A DNA stretch of 64,000 bases from Abelmoschus esculentus (Eukaryota; Streptophyta; Magnoliopsida; Malvales; Malvaceae), in NCBI GenBank assembly GCA_035048815.1, contig JAUCBN010000024.1, positions 6,508,001-6,572,000 of the forward strand, given 5' to 3'. The translations under genes and the position numbers were made by a program. Under the pieces are notes generated by a model, which had not been told where the DNA came from, made no database searches, and saw only the letters and a program-made list of their open reading frames with translations. Shown piece after piece: positions 49,301-61,833 of this stretch. Each line of letters starts with the position of its first letter. The first letter of the stretch is position 1.

Positions 49301-52300
49301 ATAGAGATTCCATTCGAATTTTAACCGAGTAAAAAGCTAAAAATTTTATATTAATCTGTATAATTTTGTTCAAAAACCTATAATTTCAGATTAATCTGTA
49401 TAATTTTGTTCAAAAGCCCATAATTAAATATTTCAACTCATAAAATTTGATTTAATAATATTTGGTTGTCGTTTTATTGGGATTAAAACGTGCATGTCTA
49501 AATGGGCTTTATAGAGATTCCGTTCGAGTTTTAACCGAGTAAAAAGCTGAAAATTTGAGATTAATATGTATAATTTTGTTCAAAAGCCTATAATTAACTA
49601 TTTGAACTCATATAATTTAATTTAATAACATTTGGTTGTCGTTTTGATGCGATTAAAACGTGCATGTCTAAATGGGCTTTATAGAGATTCTGTTCTAATT
49701 TTAACCGAGTAAAAACCTTAAAATTTGAGATTAATCTGTATAATTTTGTTCAAAAGCCCATAATTAAATATTTCAACTCATAAAATTTGCTTTAATAATA
49801 TTTGGTTGTCGTTTTGTTGGGATTAAAACGTGCATGTCTAAATGGGCTTTATAGAGATTACGTTCTAATTTTAACCGAGTAAAATTCTGAAAATTTAAGA
49901 TTAATCTGTATAATTTTGTTCAAAAGCTAATAATTAATTATTTGAAATCATAAAATTTGATTTTAATAAAATTTGGTTGTCGTTTTGATGCGATTAAAAC
50001 GTGCATGTCTAAATGGGCTTTATAGAGATTCTGTTCGAATTTTAACCGAGTAAAAAGCTTAAAATTTGAGATTAATCAGTATAATTTTGTTCAAAAGCCT
50101 ATAATTAACTATTTAAACTCATAAAATTTAATTTAATATCATTTGGTTGTCGTTTTGATGCGATTAATACGAGCATGTCTAAATGTGCTCTATAGAGAAT
50201 CCGTTCGAATTTTAACCGAGTAAAAACCTTAAAATTTGAGATTAATCTGTATAATTTTGTTCCAAAGCCCATAATTAAATATTTCAACTCATAAAATTTG
50301 ATTTAATAATATTTGGTTGTCGTTTTGATGCGATTAAAAAGTGCATGTCTAAATGGGCTTTATAGAGATTCTGTTAAAATTTTAACCGAGTAAAATTCTG
50401 AAAATTTCAGATTAATCTGTATAATCTTGTTCAAAATCTAATAATTAATTATTTGAAATCATAAAATTTGATTTTAATAAAATTTGGTTGTCGTTTTGAT
50501 GCGATTAAAACGTGCATGTCTAAATGGGCTTTATAGAGATTCCATTCGAATTTTAACCGAGTAAAAAGCTAAAAATTTTATATTAATCTGTATAATTTTG
50601 TTCAAAAACCTATAATTTCAGATTAATCTGTATAATTTTGTTCAAAAGCCCATAATTAAATATTTCAACTCATAAAATTTGATTTAATAATATTTGGTTG
50701 TCGTTTTATTGGGATTAAAACGTGCATGTCTAAATGGGCTTTATAGAGATTCCGTTCGAGTTTTAACCGAGTAAAAAGCTGAAAATTTGAGATTAATATG
50801 TATAATTTTGTTCAAAAGCCTATAATTAACTATTTGAACTCATATAATTTAATTTAATAACATTTGGTTGTCGTTTTGATGCGATTAAAACGTGCATGTC
50901 TAAATGGGCTTTATAGAGATTCTGTTCTAATTTTAACCGAGTAAAAACCTTAAAATTTGAGATTAATCTGTATAATTTTGTTCAAAAGCCCATAATTAAA
51001 TATTTCAACTCATAAAATTTGCTTTAATAATATTTGGTTGTCGTTTTGTTGGGATTAAAACGTGCATCTCTAAATGGGCTTTATAGAGATTACGTTCTAA
51101 TTTTAACCGAGTAAAATTCTGAAAATTTAAGATTAATCTGTATAATTTTGTTCAAAAGCTAATAATTAATTATTTGAAATCATAAAATTTGATTTTAATA
51201 AAATTTGGTTGTCGTTTTGATGCGATTAAAACGTGCATGTCTAAATGGGCTTTATAGAGATTCTGTTCGAATTTTAACCGAGTAAAAAGCTTAAAATTTG
51301 AGATTAATCAGTATAATTTTGTTCAAAAGCCTATAATTAACTATTTAAACTCATAAAATTTAATTTAATATCATTTGGTTGTCGTTTTGATGCGATTAAT
51401 ACGAGCATGTCTAAATGTGCTCTATAGAGAATCCGTTCGAATTTTAACCGAGTAAAAACCTTAAAATTTGAGATTAATCTGTATAATTTTGTTCCAAAGC
51501 CCATAATTAAATATTTCAACTCATAAAATTTGATTTAATAATATTTGGTTGTCGTTTTGATGCGATTAAAAAGTGCATGTCTAAATGGGCTTTATAGAGA
51601 TTCTGTTAAAATTTTAACCGAGTAAAATTCTGAAAATTTCAGATTAATCTGTATAATCTTGTTCAAAATCTAATAATTAATTATTTGAAATCATAAAATT
51701 TGATTTTAATAAAATTTGGTTGTCGTTTTGATGCGATTAAAACGTGCATGTCTAAATGGGCTTTATAGAGATTCCATTCGAATTTTAACCGAGTAAAAAG
51801 CTAAAAATTTTATATTAATCTGTATAATTTTGTTCAAAAACCTATAATTTCAGATTAATCTGTATAATTTTGTTCAAAAGCCCATAATTAAATATTTCAA
51901 CTCATAAAATTTGATTTAATAATATTTGGTTGTCGTTTTATTGGGATTAAAACGTGCATGTCTAAATGAGCTTTATAGAGATTCCGTTCGAGTTTTAACC
52001 GAGTAAAAAGCTGAAAATTTGAGATTAATATGTATAATTTTGTTCAAAAGCCTATAATTAACTATTTGAACTCATAAAATTTAATTTAATAACATTTGGT
52101 TGTCGTTTTGATGCGATTAAAACGTGCATGTCTAAATGGGCTTTATAGAGATTCTGTTCTAATTTTAACCGAGTAAAAACCTTAAAATTTGAGATTAATC
52201 TATATAATTTTGTTCAAAAGCCCATAATTAAATATTTCAACTCATAAAATTTGCTTTAATAATATTTGGTTGTCGTTTTGTTGGGATTAAAACGTGCATG

Positions 52301-55300
52301 TCTAAATGGGCTTTATAGAGATTACGTTCTAATTTTAACCGAGTAAAATTCTGAAAATTTAAGATTAATCTGTATAATTTTGTTCAAAAGCTAATAATTA
52401 ATTATTTGAAATCATAAAATTTGATTTTAATAAAATTTGGTTGTCGTTTTGATGCGATTAAAACGTGCATGTCTAAATGGGCTTTATAGAGATTCTGTTC
52501 GAATTTTAACCGAGTAAAAAGCTTAAAATTTGAGATTAATCAGTATAATTTTGTTCAAAAGCCTATAATTAACTATTTAAACTCATAAAATTTAATTTAA
52601 TATCATTTGGTTGTCGTTTTGATGCGATTAATACGAGCATGTCTAAATGTGCTCTATAGAGAATCCGTTCGAATTTTAACCGAGTAAAAACCTTAAAATT
52701 TGAGATTAATCTGTATAATTTTGTTCCAAAGCCCATAATTAAATATTTCAACTCATAAAATTTGATTTAATAATATTTGGTTGTCGTTTTGATGCGATTA
52801 AAAAGTGCATGTCTAAATGGGCTTTATAGAGATTCTGTTAAAATTTTAACCGAGTAAAATTCTGAAAATTTCAGATTAATCTGTATAATCTTGTTCAAAA
52901 TCTAATAATTAATTATTTGAAATCATAAAATTTGATTTTAATAAAATTTGGTTGTCGTTTTGATGCGATTAAAACGTGCATGTTTAAATGCGCTTTATTG
53001 AGATTCCATTCTAATTTTAACCGAGTAAAAAGCTGAAAATTTGAGATTCATCTGTATAATTTTGTTCAAAAGACTATAATTAACTATTTGAACTCATAAA
53101 ATTTAATTTAATAACCTTTAGTTGTCGTTTTGATGCGATTAATACGAGCATGTCTAAATATGCTCTATAGAGAATCCGTTCGAATTTTAACCGTGTAAAA
53201 ACCTTAAAATTTGAGATTAATCTGTATAATTTTGTTCAAATGCCCATAATTAAATATTTCAAGTCATAGAATTTGCTTTAATAATATTTGGTTGTCGTTT
53301 TGATGCGATTAAAACGTGCATGTCTAAATGGGCTTTATAGAGATTCCGTTCGAATTATAACCAAGTAAATTTCTGAAAATTTAAGATTAATTTGTATAAT
53401 TTTGTTCAAAAGCTAATAATTAACTATTTAAAATCATAAAATTTGATTTTAATAAAATTTAGTTGTCGTTTTGATGCGATTAAAACGTGCATGTCAAAAT
53501 GGGCTTTATAGAGATTCCATTCTAATTTTAACCGAGTAAAAAGCTGAAAATTTGAGATTAATCTGTATAATTTTGTTCAAAAACCTATAATTAACTATTT
53601 GAACTCATAAAATTTAATTTAATAACATTTGGTTGTCGTTTTGATGCGATTAATACGAGCATGTCTAAATGTGCTCTATAGAGAATCCGTTCGAATTTTA
53701 ACCGAGTAAAAACCTTAAAATTTGAGATTAATCTGTATAATTTTGTTCAAAAGCACATAATTAAATATTTCAACTCATAAAATTTAATTTAATAACATTT
53801 GGTTGTCGTTTTGATGCGATTAAAACGTGCATTTCTAAATGGGCTTTATAGAGATTCCGTTCTAATTTTAACTGAGTAAAAACCTTAAAATTTGAGATTA
53901 ATCTGTATAATTTTGTTCAAAAGGTAATAATTAACTATTTGAACTCATAAAATTTGATTTTAATAAAATTTGGTTGTCGTTTTGATGCGATTAAAACGTG
54001 CATGTCTAAATGGGTTTTATAGAGATTCCATTCTATTTTTAACCGAGTAAAAAGCTGAAAATTTGAGATTAATCTGTATAATTTTGTTCAAAAGCCTATA
54101 ATTAACTATTTGATCTCATAAAATTTAATTTAATAACAATTGGTTGTCGTTTTGATGCGATTAATACGAGCATGTCTAAATGTGCTCTATAGAGAATCCG
54201 TTCGAATTTTAACCGAGTAAAAACATTAAAATTTGAGATTAATCTATATAATTTTGTTCAAAAGCCCATAATTAAATATTTCAACTCATAAAATTTGATT
54301 TAATAATATTTGGTTGTCGTTTTGATGCGATTAAAACGTGCATGTCTAAATGAGCTTTATAGAGATTCCGTTCGAATTATAACCAAGTAAATTTCTAAAA
54401 ATTTAAGATTAATCTGTATAATTTTGTTCAAAAGCTAATAATTAAATATTTGAAATCATAAAATTTGATTGTAGTAAAATTTGGTTGTCGTTTTGATGCG
54501 ATTAAAACGTGCATGTCTAAATGGGCTTTATAGAGATTCCATTCTAATTTTAACCGAGTAAAAAGCTAAAAATTTGAGATTAATCTGTATAATTTTGTTC
54601 AAAAACCTATAATTAACTATTTGAACTCATAAAATTTAATTTAATAACATTTGGTTGTCGTTTTGATGCGATTAATACGAGCATGTCTAAATGTACTCTA
54701 TAGAGAATCCGTTCGAATTTTAACCGAGTAAAAACCTTAAAATTTGAGATTAATCTGTATAATTTTGTTCAAAAGCACATAATTAAATATTTGAACTCAT
54801 AAAATTTGATTTAAGAACATTTGATTGTCGTTTTGTTGGGATTAAAACGTGCATATCTAAATGGGCTTTATAGAGATTTCGTTCTAATTTTAACCGAGTA
54901 AAATTCTGAAAATTTCAGATTAATCTGTATAATTTTGTTCAAAAGCTAATAATTAATTATTTGAAATCATAAAATTTGATATTAATAAAATTTGTTTGTA
55001 ATTTTGATGCGATTAAAACGTGCATGTCTAAATGGGATTATAGAGATTCCGTTTAAATTTTAACCGAGAAAAAGCTGAAAATTTAAGATTAATCTATATA
55101 ATTTTGTTCCAAAGCCTATAATTAACTATTTGAACTCATAAAATTTAATTGACTAACATTTGGTTGTCGTTTTGATGCGATTAATACGAGCATGTCTAAA
55201 TATGCTCTATAAAGAATCCGTTCGAATTTTAACCGAGTAAAAACCATAAGATTTGAGATTAATTTGTATAATTTTGTTCAAAAGCCCATAATTAAATATT

Positions 55301-58300
55301 TGAACTCATAAAATTTTATTTAATAATATTTTATTGTCGTTTTGTTGGGATTAAAACGTGCATGTCTAAATGGGCTTTATAGAGATTCCGTTCTAATTAT
55401 AACCGAGTAAAAACCTTAAAATTTGAGATTAATTTGTATAATTTTGTTCAAAAGCTAATAATTAACTATTTGAACTCATAAAATTTGATTTTAATAAAAT
55501 TTGGTTGTCGTTTTGATGCGATTAAAACGTGCATGTCTAAATGGGCTTTATAGAGATTCCATTCTATTTTTAACCGAGTAAAAAGCTGAAAATTTGAGAT
55601 TAATCTGTATAATTTTGTTCAAAAGCCTATAATTAACTATTTGAACTCATAAAATTTAATTTAATAACATTTGGTTGTCGTTTTGATGCGATTAATACGA
55701 GCATGTCTAAATGTACTCTATAGAGAATCCGTTCGAATTTTAACCGAGTAAAAACCTTAAAATTTGAGATTAATCTGTATAATTTTGTTCAAAAGCCCAT
55801 AATTAAATATTTCAACTCATAAAATTTGATTTAATTATGTTTGGTTGTCGTTTTGATGCGATTAAAACGTGCATGTCTAAATGGGCTTTATAGAGATTCC
55901 ATTCTAATTTTAACCGAGTAAAAAGCTGAAAATTTGAGATTAATCTGTATAATTTTGTTCAAAAACCTATAATTAACTATTTGAACTCATAAAATTTAAT
56001 TTAATAACATTTGGTTGTCGTTTTGATGCGATTAATACGAGCATGTCTAAATGTACTCTATAGAGAATCCGTTCGAATTTTAACCGAGTAAAAACCTTAA
56101 AATTTGAGATTAATCTATATAATTTTGTTCAAAAGCCCATAATTAAATATTTCAACTCATAAAATTTGATTTAATTATGTTTGGTTGTCGTTTTGATGCG
56201 ATTAAAACGTGCATGTCTAAATGGGCTTTATAGAGATTCTGTTCTAATTTTAACCGAGTAAAAACCTTAAAATTTGAGATTAATCTGTATAATTTTGTTC
56301 AAAAGCTAATAATTAACTATTTGAACTCATAAAATTTGATTTTAATAAAATTTTATTGTCGTTTTGATGCGATTAAAACGTGCATGTCTAAATGGGCTTT
56401 ATAGAGATTCCATTCTATTTTTAATGGAGTAAAAAGCTGAAAATTTGAGATTAATCTGTATAATTTTGTTCAAAAGCCTATAATTAACTATTTGATCTCA
56501 TAAAATTTAATTTAATAACATTTAGTTGTCGTTTTGATGCGATTAATACGAGCATGTCTAAATGTGCTCTATAGAGAATCCGTTCAAATTTTAATCGAGT
56601 AAAAACCTTAAAATTTTAATCCCAATCTGTATAATTTTGTTCAATAGCCCATAATTAAATATTTCAACTCATAAAATTTGATTTAATAATATTTGGTTGT
56701 CGTTTTGATGCGATTAAAACGTGCATGTCTAAATGGGCTTTATAGAGATTCCTTTCGAATTATAACCAAGTAAATTTCTAAAAATTTAAGATTAATCTGT
56801 ATAATTTTGTTCAAAAGCTAATAATTTACTATTTGAAATCATAAAATTTGATTTTAATAAAATTTGGTTGTCGTTTTGATGCGATTAAAACGTGCATGTC
56901 TAAATGGGCTTTATAGAGATTCCATTCTAATTTTAACCGAGTAAAAAGCTGAAAATTTGAGATTAATCTGTATAATTTTGTTCAAAAATCTATAATTAAC
57001 TATTTGAACTCATAAAATTTAATTTAATAACATTTGGTTGTCGATTTGATGCGATTAATACGAGCATGTCTAAATATACTCTATAGAGAATCTGTTCGAA
57101 TTTTAACCGAGTAAAAACCTTAAAATTTGAGATTAATCTGTATAATTTTGTTCAAATGCCCATAATTAAATATTTCAAGTCATAAAATTTGATTTAATAA
57201 CATTTGGTTGTCGTTTTGTTGGGATTAAAACGTGCATGTCTAAATGGGCTTTATAGAGATTCCGTTCTAATTTTAACCGAGTAAAATTCTGAAAATTTCA
57301 GATTAATCTGTATAATTTTGTTCAAAAGCTAATAATTAATTATTTGAAATCATAAAATTTGATTTTAATAAAATTTTGTTGTAGTTTTGATGCGATTAAA
57401 ACGTGCATGTCTAAATGGGCTTTATAGAGATTCCGTTTGAATTTTAACCGAGAAAAAGCTGAAACTTTGAGATTAATCTGTATAATTTTGTTCAAAAGCC
57501 TATAATTAACTATTTGAACTCATAAAATTTAATTTAATAACATTTGGTTATCGTTTTGATGCGATTAATACGAGCATGTCTAAATGTACTCTATAGAGAA
57601 TCCGTTCGAATTTTAACCGAGTAAAAACTTTAAAATTTGAGATTAATCTGTATAATTTTGTTCAAAAGCCCATAATTAAATATTTCAACTCATAAAATTT
57701 GATTTAATTATGTTTGGTTGTCGTTTTGATGCGATTAAAACGTGCATGTCTAAATGGGCTTTATAGAGATTCTGTTCTAATTTTAACCGAGTAAAAACCT
57801 TAAAATTTGAGATTAATCTGTATAATTTTGTTCAAAAGCTAATAATTAACTATTTGAACTCATAAAATTTGATTTTAATAAAATTTTCTTGTCGTTTTGA
57901 TGCGATTAAAACGTGCATGTCTAAATGGGCTTTATAGAGATTCCATTCTATTTTTAATCGAGTAAAAAGCTGAAAATTTGAGATTAATCTGTATAATTTT
58001 GTTCAAAAGCCTATAATTAACTATTTGATCTCATAAAATTTAATTTAATAACATTTAGTTGTCGTTTTGATGCGATTAATACGAGCATGTCTAAATGTGC
58101 TCTATAGAGAATCCGTTCGAATTTTAATCAAGTAAAAACCTTAAAATTTTAATCCCAATCTGTATAATTTTGTTCAATAGCCCATAATTAAATATTTCAA
58201 CTCATAAAATTTGATTTAATAATATTTGGTTGTCGTTTTGATGCGATTAAAACGTGCATGTCTAAATGGGCTTTATAGAGATTCCTTTCGAATTATAACC

Positions 58301-59101
58301 AAGTAAATTTCTGAAAATTTAAGATTAATCTGTATAATTTTGTTCAAAAGCTAATAATTTACTATTTGAAATCATAAAATTTGATTTTAATAAAATTTGG
58401 TTGTCGTTTTGATGCGATTAAAACGTGCATGTCTAAATGGGCTTTATAGAGATTCCTTTTGAATTTTAACCGAGAAAAAGCTGAAAGTTTGAGATTAATC
58501 TGTATAATTTTGTTCAAAAGCCTATAATTAACTATTTGAACTCATAAAATTTAATTTAATAACATTTGGTTGTCGTTTTGATGCGATTAATACGAGCATG
58601 TCTAAATGTACTCTATAGAGAATCCGTTCGAATTTTAACCGAGTAAAAACCTTAAAATTTGAGATTAATCTGTATAATTTTGTTCAAAAGCCCATAATTA
58701 AATATTTCAACTCATAAAATTTGATTTAATTATGTTTGGTGGTCGTTTGGTTGCGATTAAAACGTGCATGTCTAAATGGGCTTTATAGAGATTCTGTTCT
58801 AATTTTAACAGAGTAAAAACCTTAAAATTTGAGATTAATCTGTATAATTTTGTTCAAAAGCCCATAATTAAATATTTCAACTAATAAAATTTGACTTAAT
58901 AACAATTGATTTTCGTTTTGTTGGAATTAAAACGTGCATGTCTAAATGGGCTTTATAGAGATTCTGTTCTAATTATAACGAGTAAATTTTTGAAAATTTA
59001 AGATTAATCTGTATAATTTTGTTCAAAATCTAATAATTAATTATTTGAAATCATAAAATTTGATTTTAATAAAATTTGGTTTTCGTTTTGATTAAAACGT
59101 G
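46320..59101. repeat. 170-bp satellite, right block (about 75 monomers)
   Basis: Same family as the other blocks, but B monomers here typically carry AAATATTTCAACTC rather than AAATATTTAAACTC, and A monomers have GATGCGATTAATACG where block three mostly has GATACGATTAATACG. The A-B-C order is looser. It contains the four-copy 1232-bp repeat and a duplicated segment (46320-46905 and 54808-55393). It ends around CGTTTTGATTAAAACGTG at 59101 and passes straight into a gypsy leader fragment. Four identical-length 60-aa minus frames at 48873, 50105, 51337 and 52569 are repeats of a non-coding monomer. Confidence 0.95.
48047..52975. repeat. 1232-bp higher-order repeat, four copies
   Basis: Period exactly 1232: the junction ATTTCAGATT after AAAACCTATA recurs at 48151, 49383, 50615 and 51847. 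One unit holds seven monomers (169-171 bp each) plus a truncated monomer of 40 bp. Copies differ only by scattered single bases (for example CATATAATTTAA against CATAAAATTTAA, GCATCTCTAAATG against GCATGTCTAAATG). The match fades before about 48047 and after about 52975. Confidence 0.92.
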
Positions 59102-59208
59102 ACATGGCCTTTCAGATATTAATTAAAAATGGTTTAACAGAAAACGTTTTATTTAGGACCCATCACAGTTCGGGAATCTTAAAACCAAAAGCTCTGATAC
59201 CAACTAAA
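59102..59208 (-). mobile_element. Leader fragment and PBS of a minus-strand gypsy element
   Basis: Reading the minus strand after the LTR end come the bases TTTAGT, then the PBS and about 90 bp of leader, truncated by satellite at about 59101. This shows the LTR at 59209-61809 once served as 5' LTR for an element extending left. No gag remains. Confidence 0.75.
59191..59202 (-). other. Primer binding site, tRNA-iMet type
   Basis: The plus strand GCTCTGATACCA is the reverse complement of TGGTATCAGAGC, an exact initiator tRNA-Met PBS, six bases from the LTR end. Confidence 0.88.
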
Positions 59209-59829
59209 TGTAACCCCCGAGACCGGCCTATGTGAAAAGCCCGACCTAAAGTAGTCACATTTTTTTTCTCAAAACGAATATATAAAGCAAATACATGATT
59301 CAACCCAAAATCAAGAAAAACCTGAAAGAATGACGGTTCTGTCAAAATCATAAATTCGACCATAATTCATATGATCATAGTAACCTGTTAATCTCAAAGG
59401 TAATGTGTGTTCAAAACATTGTTCATAAAACAATCCGTATCGCGGTAATAAAACATGATGAGTTAAAACTATCCAGTAACAAAATATAGGCACAACAGTA
59501 ACAAAATAAAGGCACATGTCACCATAACTAAAAACACGGAGAAGATAAGCATTATATCAAAAGATAATCTGGGAGGTGTAGATCCTCCGAGTGCCAATCC
59601 GGGTTGCCTATCTACGGATATCTGAAAGGGGGAAGAAAACAAGTATGAGCTATGGAGCCCAGTGTGTTCCAGCAGTACATAAGAATCACAAGTAAAACAA
59701 TATATAATGATATCAGATAAACAATGCATGAAATGCATGGCATGATATACTACCCCCCCAACCGATCTCCAGGATACGATTCCCTAGAACAGTATCTAGT
59801 ACAAGCATTAACCTAAGCCCAAGGGGCAA

Positions 59830-59940
59830 AGGTACCGTAAACAGGACGGAATTACCCCGGCTGTAGCACGGGAACCGATATCAGGACGGAATTACCCTAA
59901 CCGTAGCTAGGAACCGTAAACAGGACGAAATTACCAGCTG
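59830..59940. repeat. About 40-bp tandem repeat in gypsy LTR
   Basis: Three imperfect copies of ACCGTAAACAGGACGGAATT followed by ACC and a variable segment. Local tandem duplication within the LTR. Confidence 0.7.
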
Positions 59941-60659
59941 GATCAAGGCTGAACCGAATAACAGGCACTACTCATCATCCCCAAACCTAAAGTGACAGGC
60001 ATGCAGTAATAATAGGTATAACGATGGTAGTGACAGTATTTATCCAGATATCATGTAATGCTAAATCAGGACATGTCATGTAAAATATATCAGGCATATA
60101 GCAAAGCAGAATGTGATCAAGTTCAACATGTGTGTCAAGGTAAAGTCTAGGAATAGTCAAGTGTACATGCTTGGTTGTAAAAACGGAAAAAAAATGATAT
60201 ACAATATATAGCACGTAAGGGAACACACCTCAAAAGAGTAGAAGCAAACAGGTGGTCTACTGGGCAACTGAGCCTCGCTCTGCAGCAGTACTGGACCCTA
60301 TAGGTACACGATAAGATTTTATATCAATACAGAAGTCTAGATACTGGATTTATTCACTAGAGAGAGAATACATACGAGTCACGATCGGATCACGAGTCGA
60401 GTCGAACCGGGAGGAACCAGGCTGGGTCGGTACTCGATCGGGAGGACTATGAGATCCTACAAGTAAACATGTATCGATATTAGACCCAAATTAAAACTCT
60501 AAACTTAACTTAACTTAGAAGAAAAGTTTGACTCAAGACTTTAAAGTCCAATTTGGAGGCTTTCGGGATTAAATTTCGAAAAACGGACTTCACGGATGGA
60601 ATCAGGACGTTGAAAAACATAAAATAGGGGTTTTTGAAAATTTTGACTTTTTGGTCAAA

Positions 60660-61020
60660 GTCAACGCTGACATCAGCAAGTCAATGCTGACGTCAGCTGC
60701 CACGTCAGCAGTCAACGCTGACATCAGCTGCCACGTCAGCAGTCAACACTAACGTCAGCTGCCATGTCAGCAGCCATGTCAACTGCCACGTCAGCAGTCA
60801 ACGCTAACGTCAGCACTCAACGCTGACGTCATTGGTCAACGGGTCGGGTCGGTCAACGGGTCGGGTCTGGTCAACGGGTCAGGTCGGGTCAACGGGTCGG
60901 GTCTGGTCAACGGGTTGGTCAACGGGTCAGTTAACAGGTCTGGTCGGGTCTGGTCAACGGGTCAGGTCTGTTCGGGTCGGGTTCGACCGGTTCGGTTTGA
61001 CTCGGGTTGACCGGTTTAGA
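60660..61020. repeat. Two adjacent minisatellites in gypsy LTR
   Basis: 60660-60830: imperfect repeats of GTCAACGCTGACGTCAGC and TGCCACGTCAGCA. 60834-61020: repeats of GGTCAACGGGTCGGGTC. The second is G-rich on the plus strand, with closely spaced GGG runs, and could form G-quadruplexes. The overlapping small frames here simply translate the repeat. Confidence 0.8.
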
Positions 61021-61682
61021 CCGACCGGCTCCCGGCAGCCGTCCACGGTGGCCGGAAATCTCCCGTGACGGCGCGTGGAACCCACGCGCGGCCTAAAACG
61101 GTCGGAAAACACCCCTTCAGGCCGGAAACACACCAAAAATCAGTTTTTCACCACCCTATTAACATCCAAACACCCCAAAATATCCTTAGAACAACCCCCA
61201 GCTTACCAAAACCCGAATCGGTTAAAGTCCTCCGGTGAAGGCCTGAACGGCGACCAACGGTTGCGGAAATAGAGGCATTTTGCTCGTCTCAGCACGGTGG
61301 ACACAATGGAGGAGACGACGCGTCGGGATGATACCGGTGGCGACCTGAAACGGCGAAGGAACTGAAGGGTTTAAACCCTAGATCCGACGAATCTTCAATC
61401 CTCGATTCAAGACGGAGGCGGCGAAGGAAGGGCGCGTCGATGGAGGGGTTTTGGTCGGGGGACGGCGGCGAACACTCCGGTGGTGGCGGTGCACGACACG
61501 ACGCGGCGGTGAGGGAGATTAGCGGTGGATGGAGTGTTTGGGTGAGGGAGAGAATTGTTTCGAATAGAGATGAGATATTTGATCTCAAATGCTTCTAACA
61601 TGAACCAACAGATATATTCGAATCTATTATTATTATTATTAACCAGGATATTAACGTGTTAAAGGTAAGGTTCGGTATAACC

Positions 61683-61785
61683 TAACACAAGAGTTATCTA
61701 GCTCAGATGGTTAGGCCACAAGGTAGACAAGCTAGGGGTTGTGGGTTTGAAGCCCGACAACCACACTTCTTCCCTTTACTTTTTT
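61683..61785 (+). mobile_element. tRNA-derived SINE-like insertion in the LTR
   Basis: Contains an A-box-like TAGCTCAGATGG (61699-61710) and a B-box-like GGTTTGAAGCC (61744-61754), 33 bp apart as in tRNA genes, followed by a T run (61780-61786) that could terminate Pol III. Flanked by TATAACC at 61676-61682 and 61786-61792, a possible 7-bp target duplication. The D and T arms fold partly, but the presumed acceptor ends do not pair, so it is not an intact tRNA gene. It lies antisense to the gypsy element, within 130 bp of the LTR 5' end. A diverged tRNA retropseudogene is an equally good reading. Confidence 0.6.
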
Positions 61786-61809
61786 TATAACCCAGAATCA
61801 GGTGTTACA

Positions 61810-61828
61810 ACTCTCCCCCTCTAAAAAG
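61810..61828 (-). other. Polypurine tract of right-hand gypsy element
   Basis: On the minus strand CTTTTTAGAGGGGGAGAGT directly precedes TGTAACACC of the LTR. Its position after the pol stop and its purine run are typical of chromoviruses. Confidence 0.85.
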
Positions 61829-61833
61829 AAATT

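Larger units (their letters stand above)
59209..61809 (-). mobile_element. Gypsy LTR shared by two tandem elements
   Basis: 2601 bp from TGTAACCCCC (59209) to GGTGTTACA (61809); both ends fit the TGTAAC.../...GTTACA inverted termini. On the element (minus) strand it is preceded by a PPT (61828-61810) and pol, and followed by a PBS (59202-59191). It contains ACAGGACGGAATTACC repeats, GTCAGCAGTCAACGCTGAC and GGTCAACGGGTC minisatellites, and a tRNA-like insert. A leader-like CT-rich stretch on the minus strand near 61570-61500 suggests the transcription start region. The open frames at 59163-60226 and 60832-61601 have no recognisable motif and are rejected as genes. Confidence 0.85.

Noticed and set aside
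48873..52751. Four identical-length 60-aa minus-strand frames spaced 1232 bp apart
   Set aside because: They are one stretch of two satellite monomers repeated with the 1232-bp unit. Recurrence reflects tandem duplication, not a gene family.
61289..61601. Minus-strand frames of 99 and 64 aa rich in Pro, Ser and Arg
   Set aside because: They lie inside the LTR in GC-rich leader-like sequence, overlap in different frames and show no domain.
61691..61763. Functional tRNA gene
   Set aside because: A and B box-like motifs are present, but the acceptor ends do not pair and the anticodon stem is weak. A tRNA-derived repeat or pseudogene fits better.
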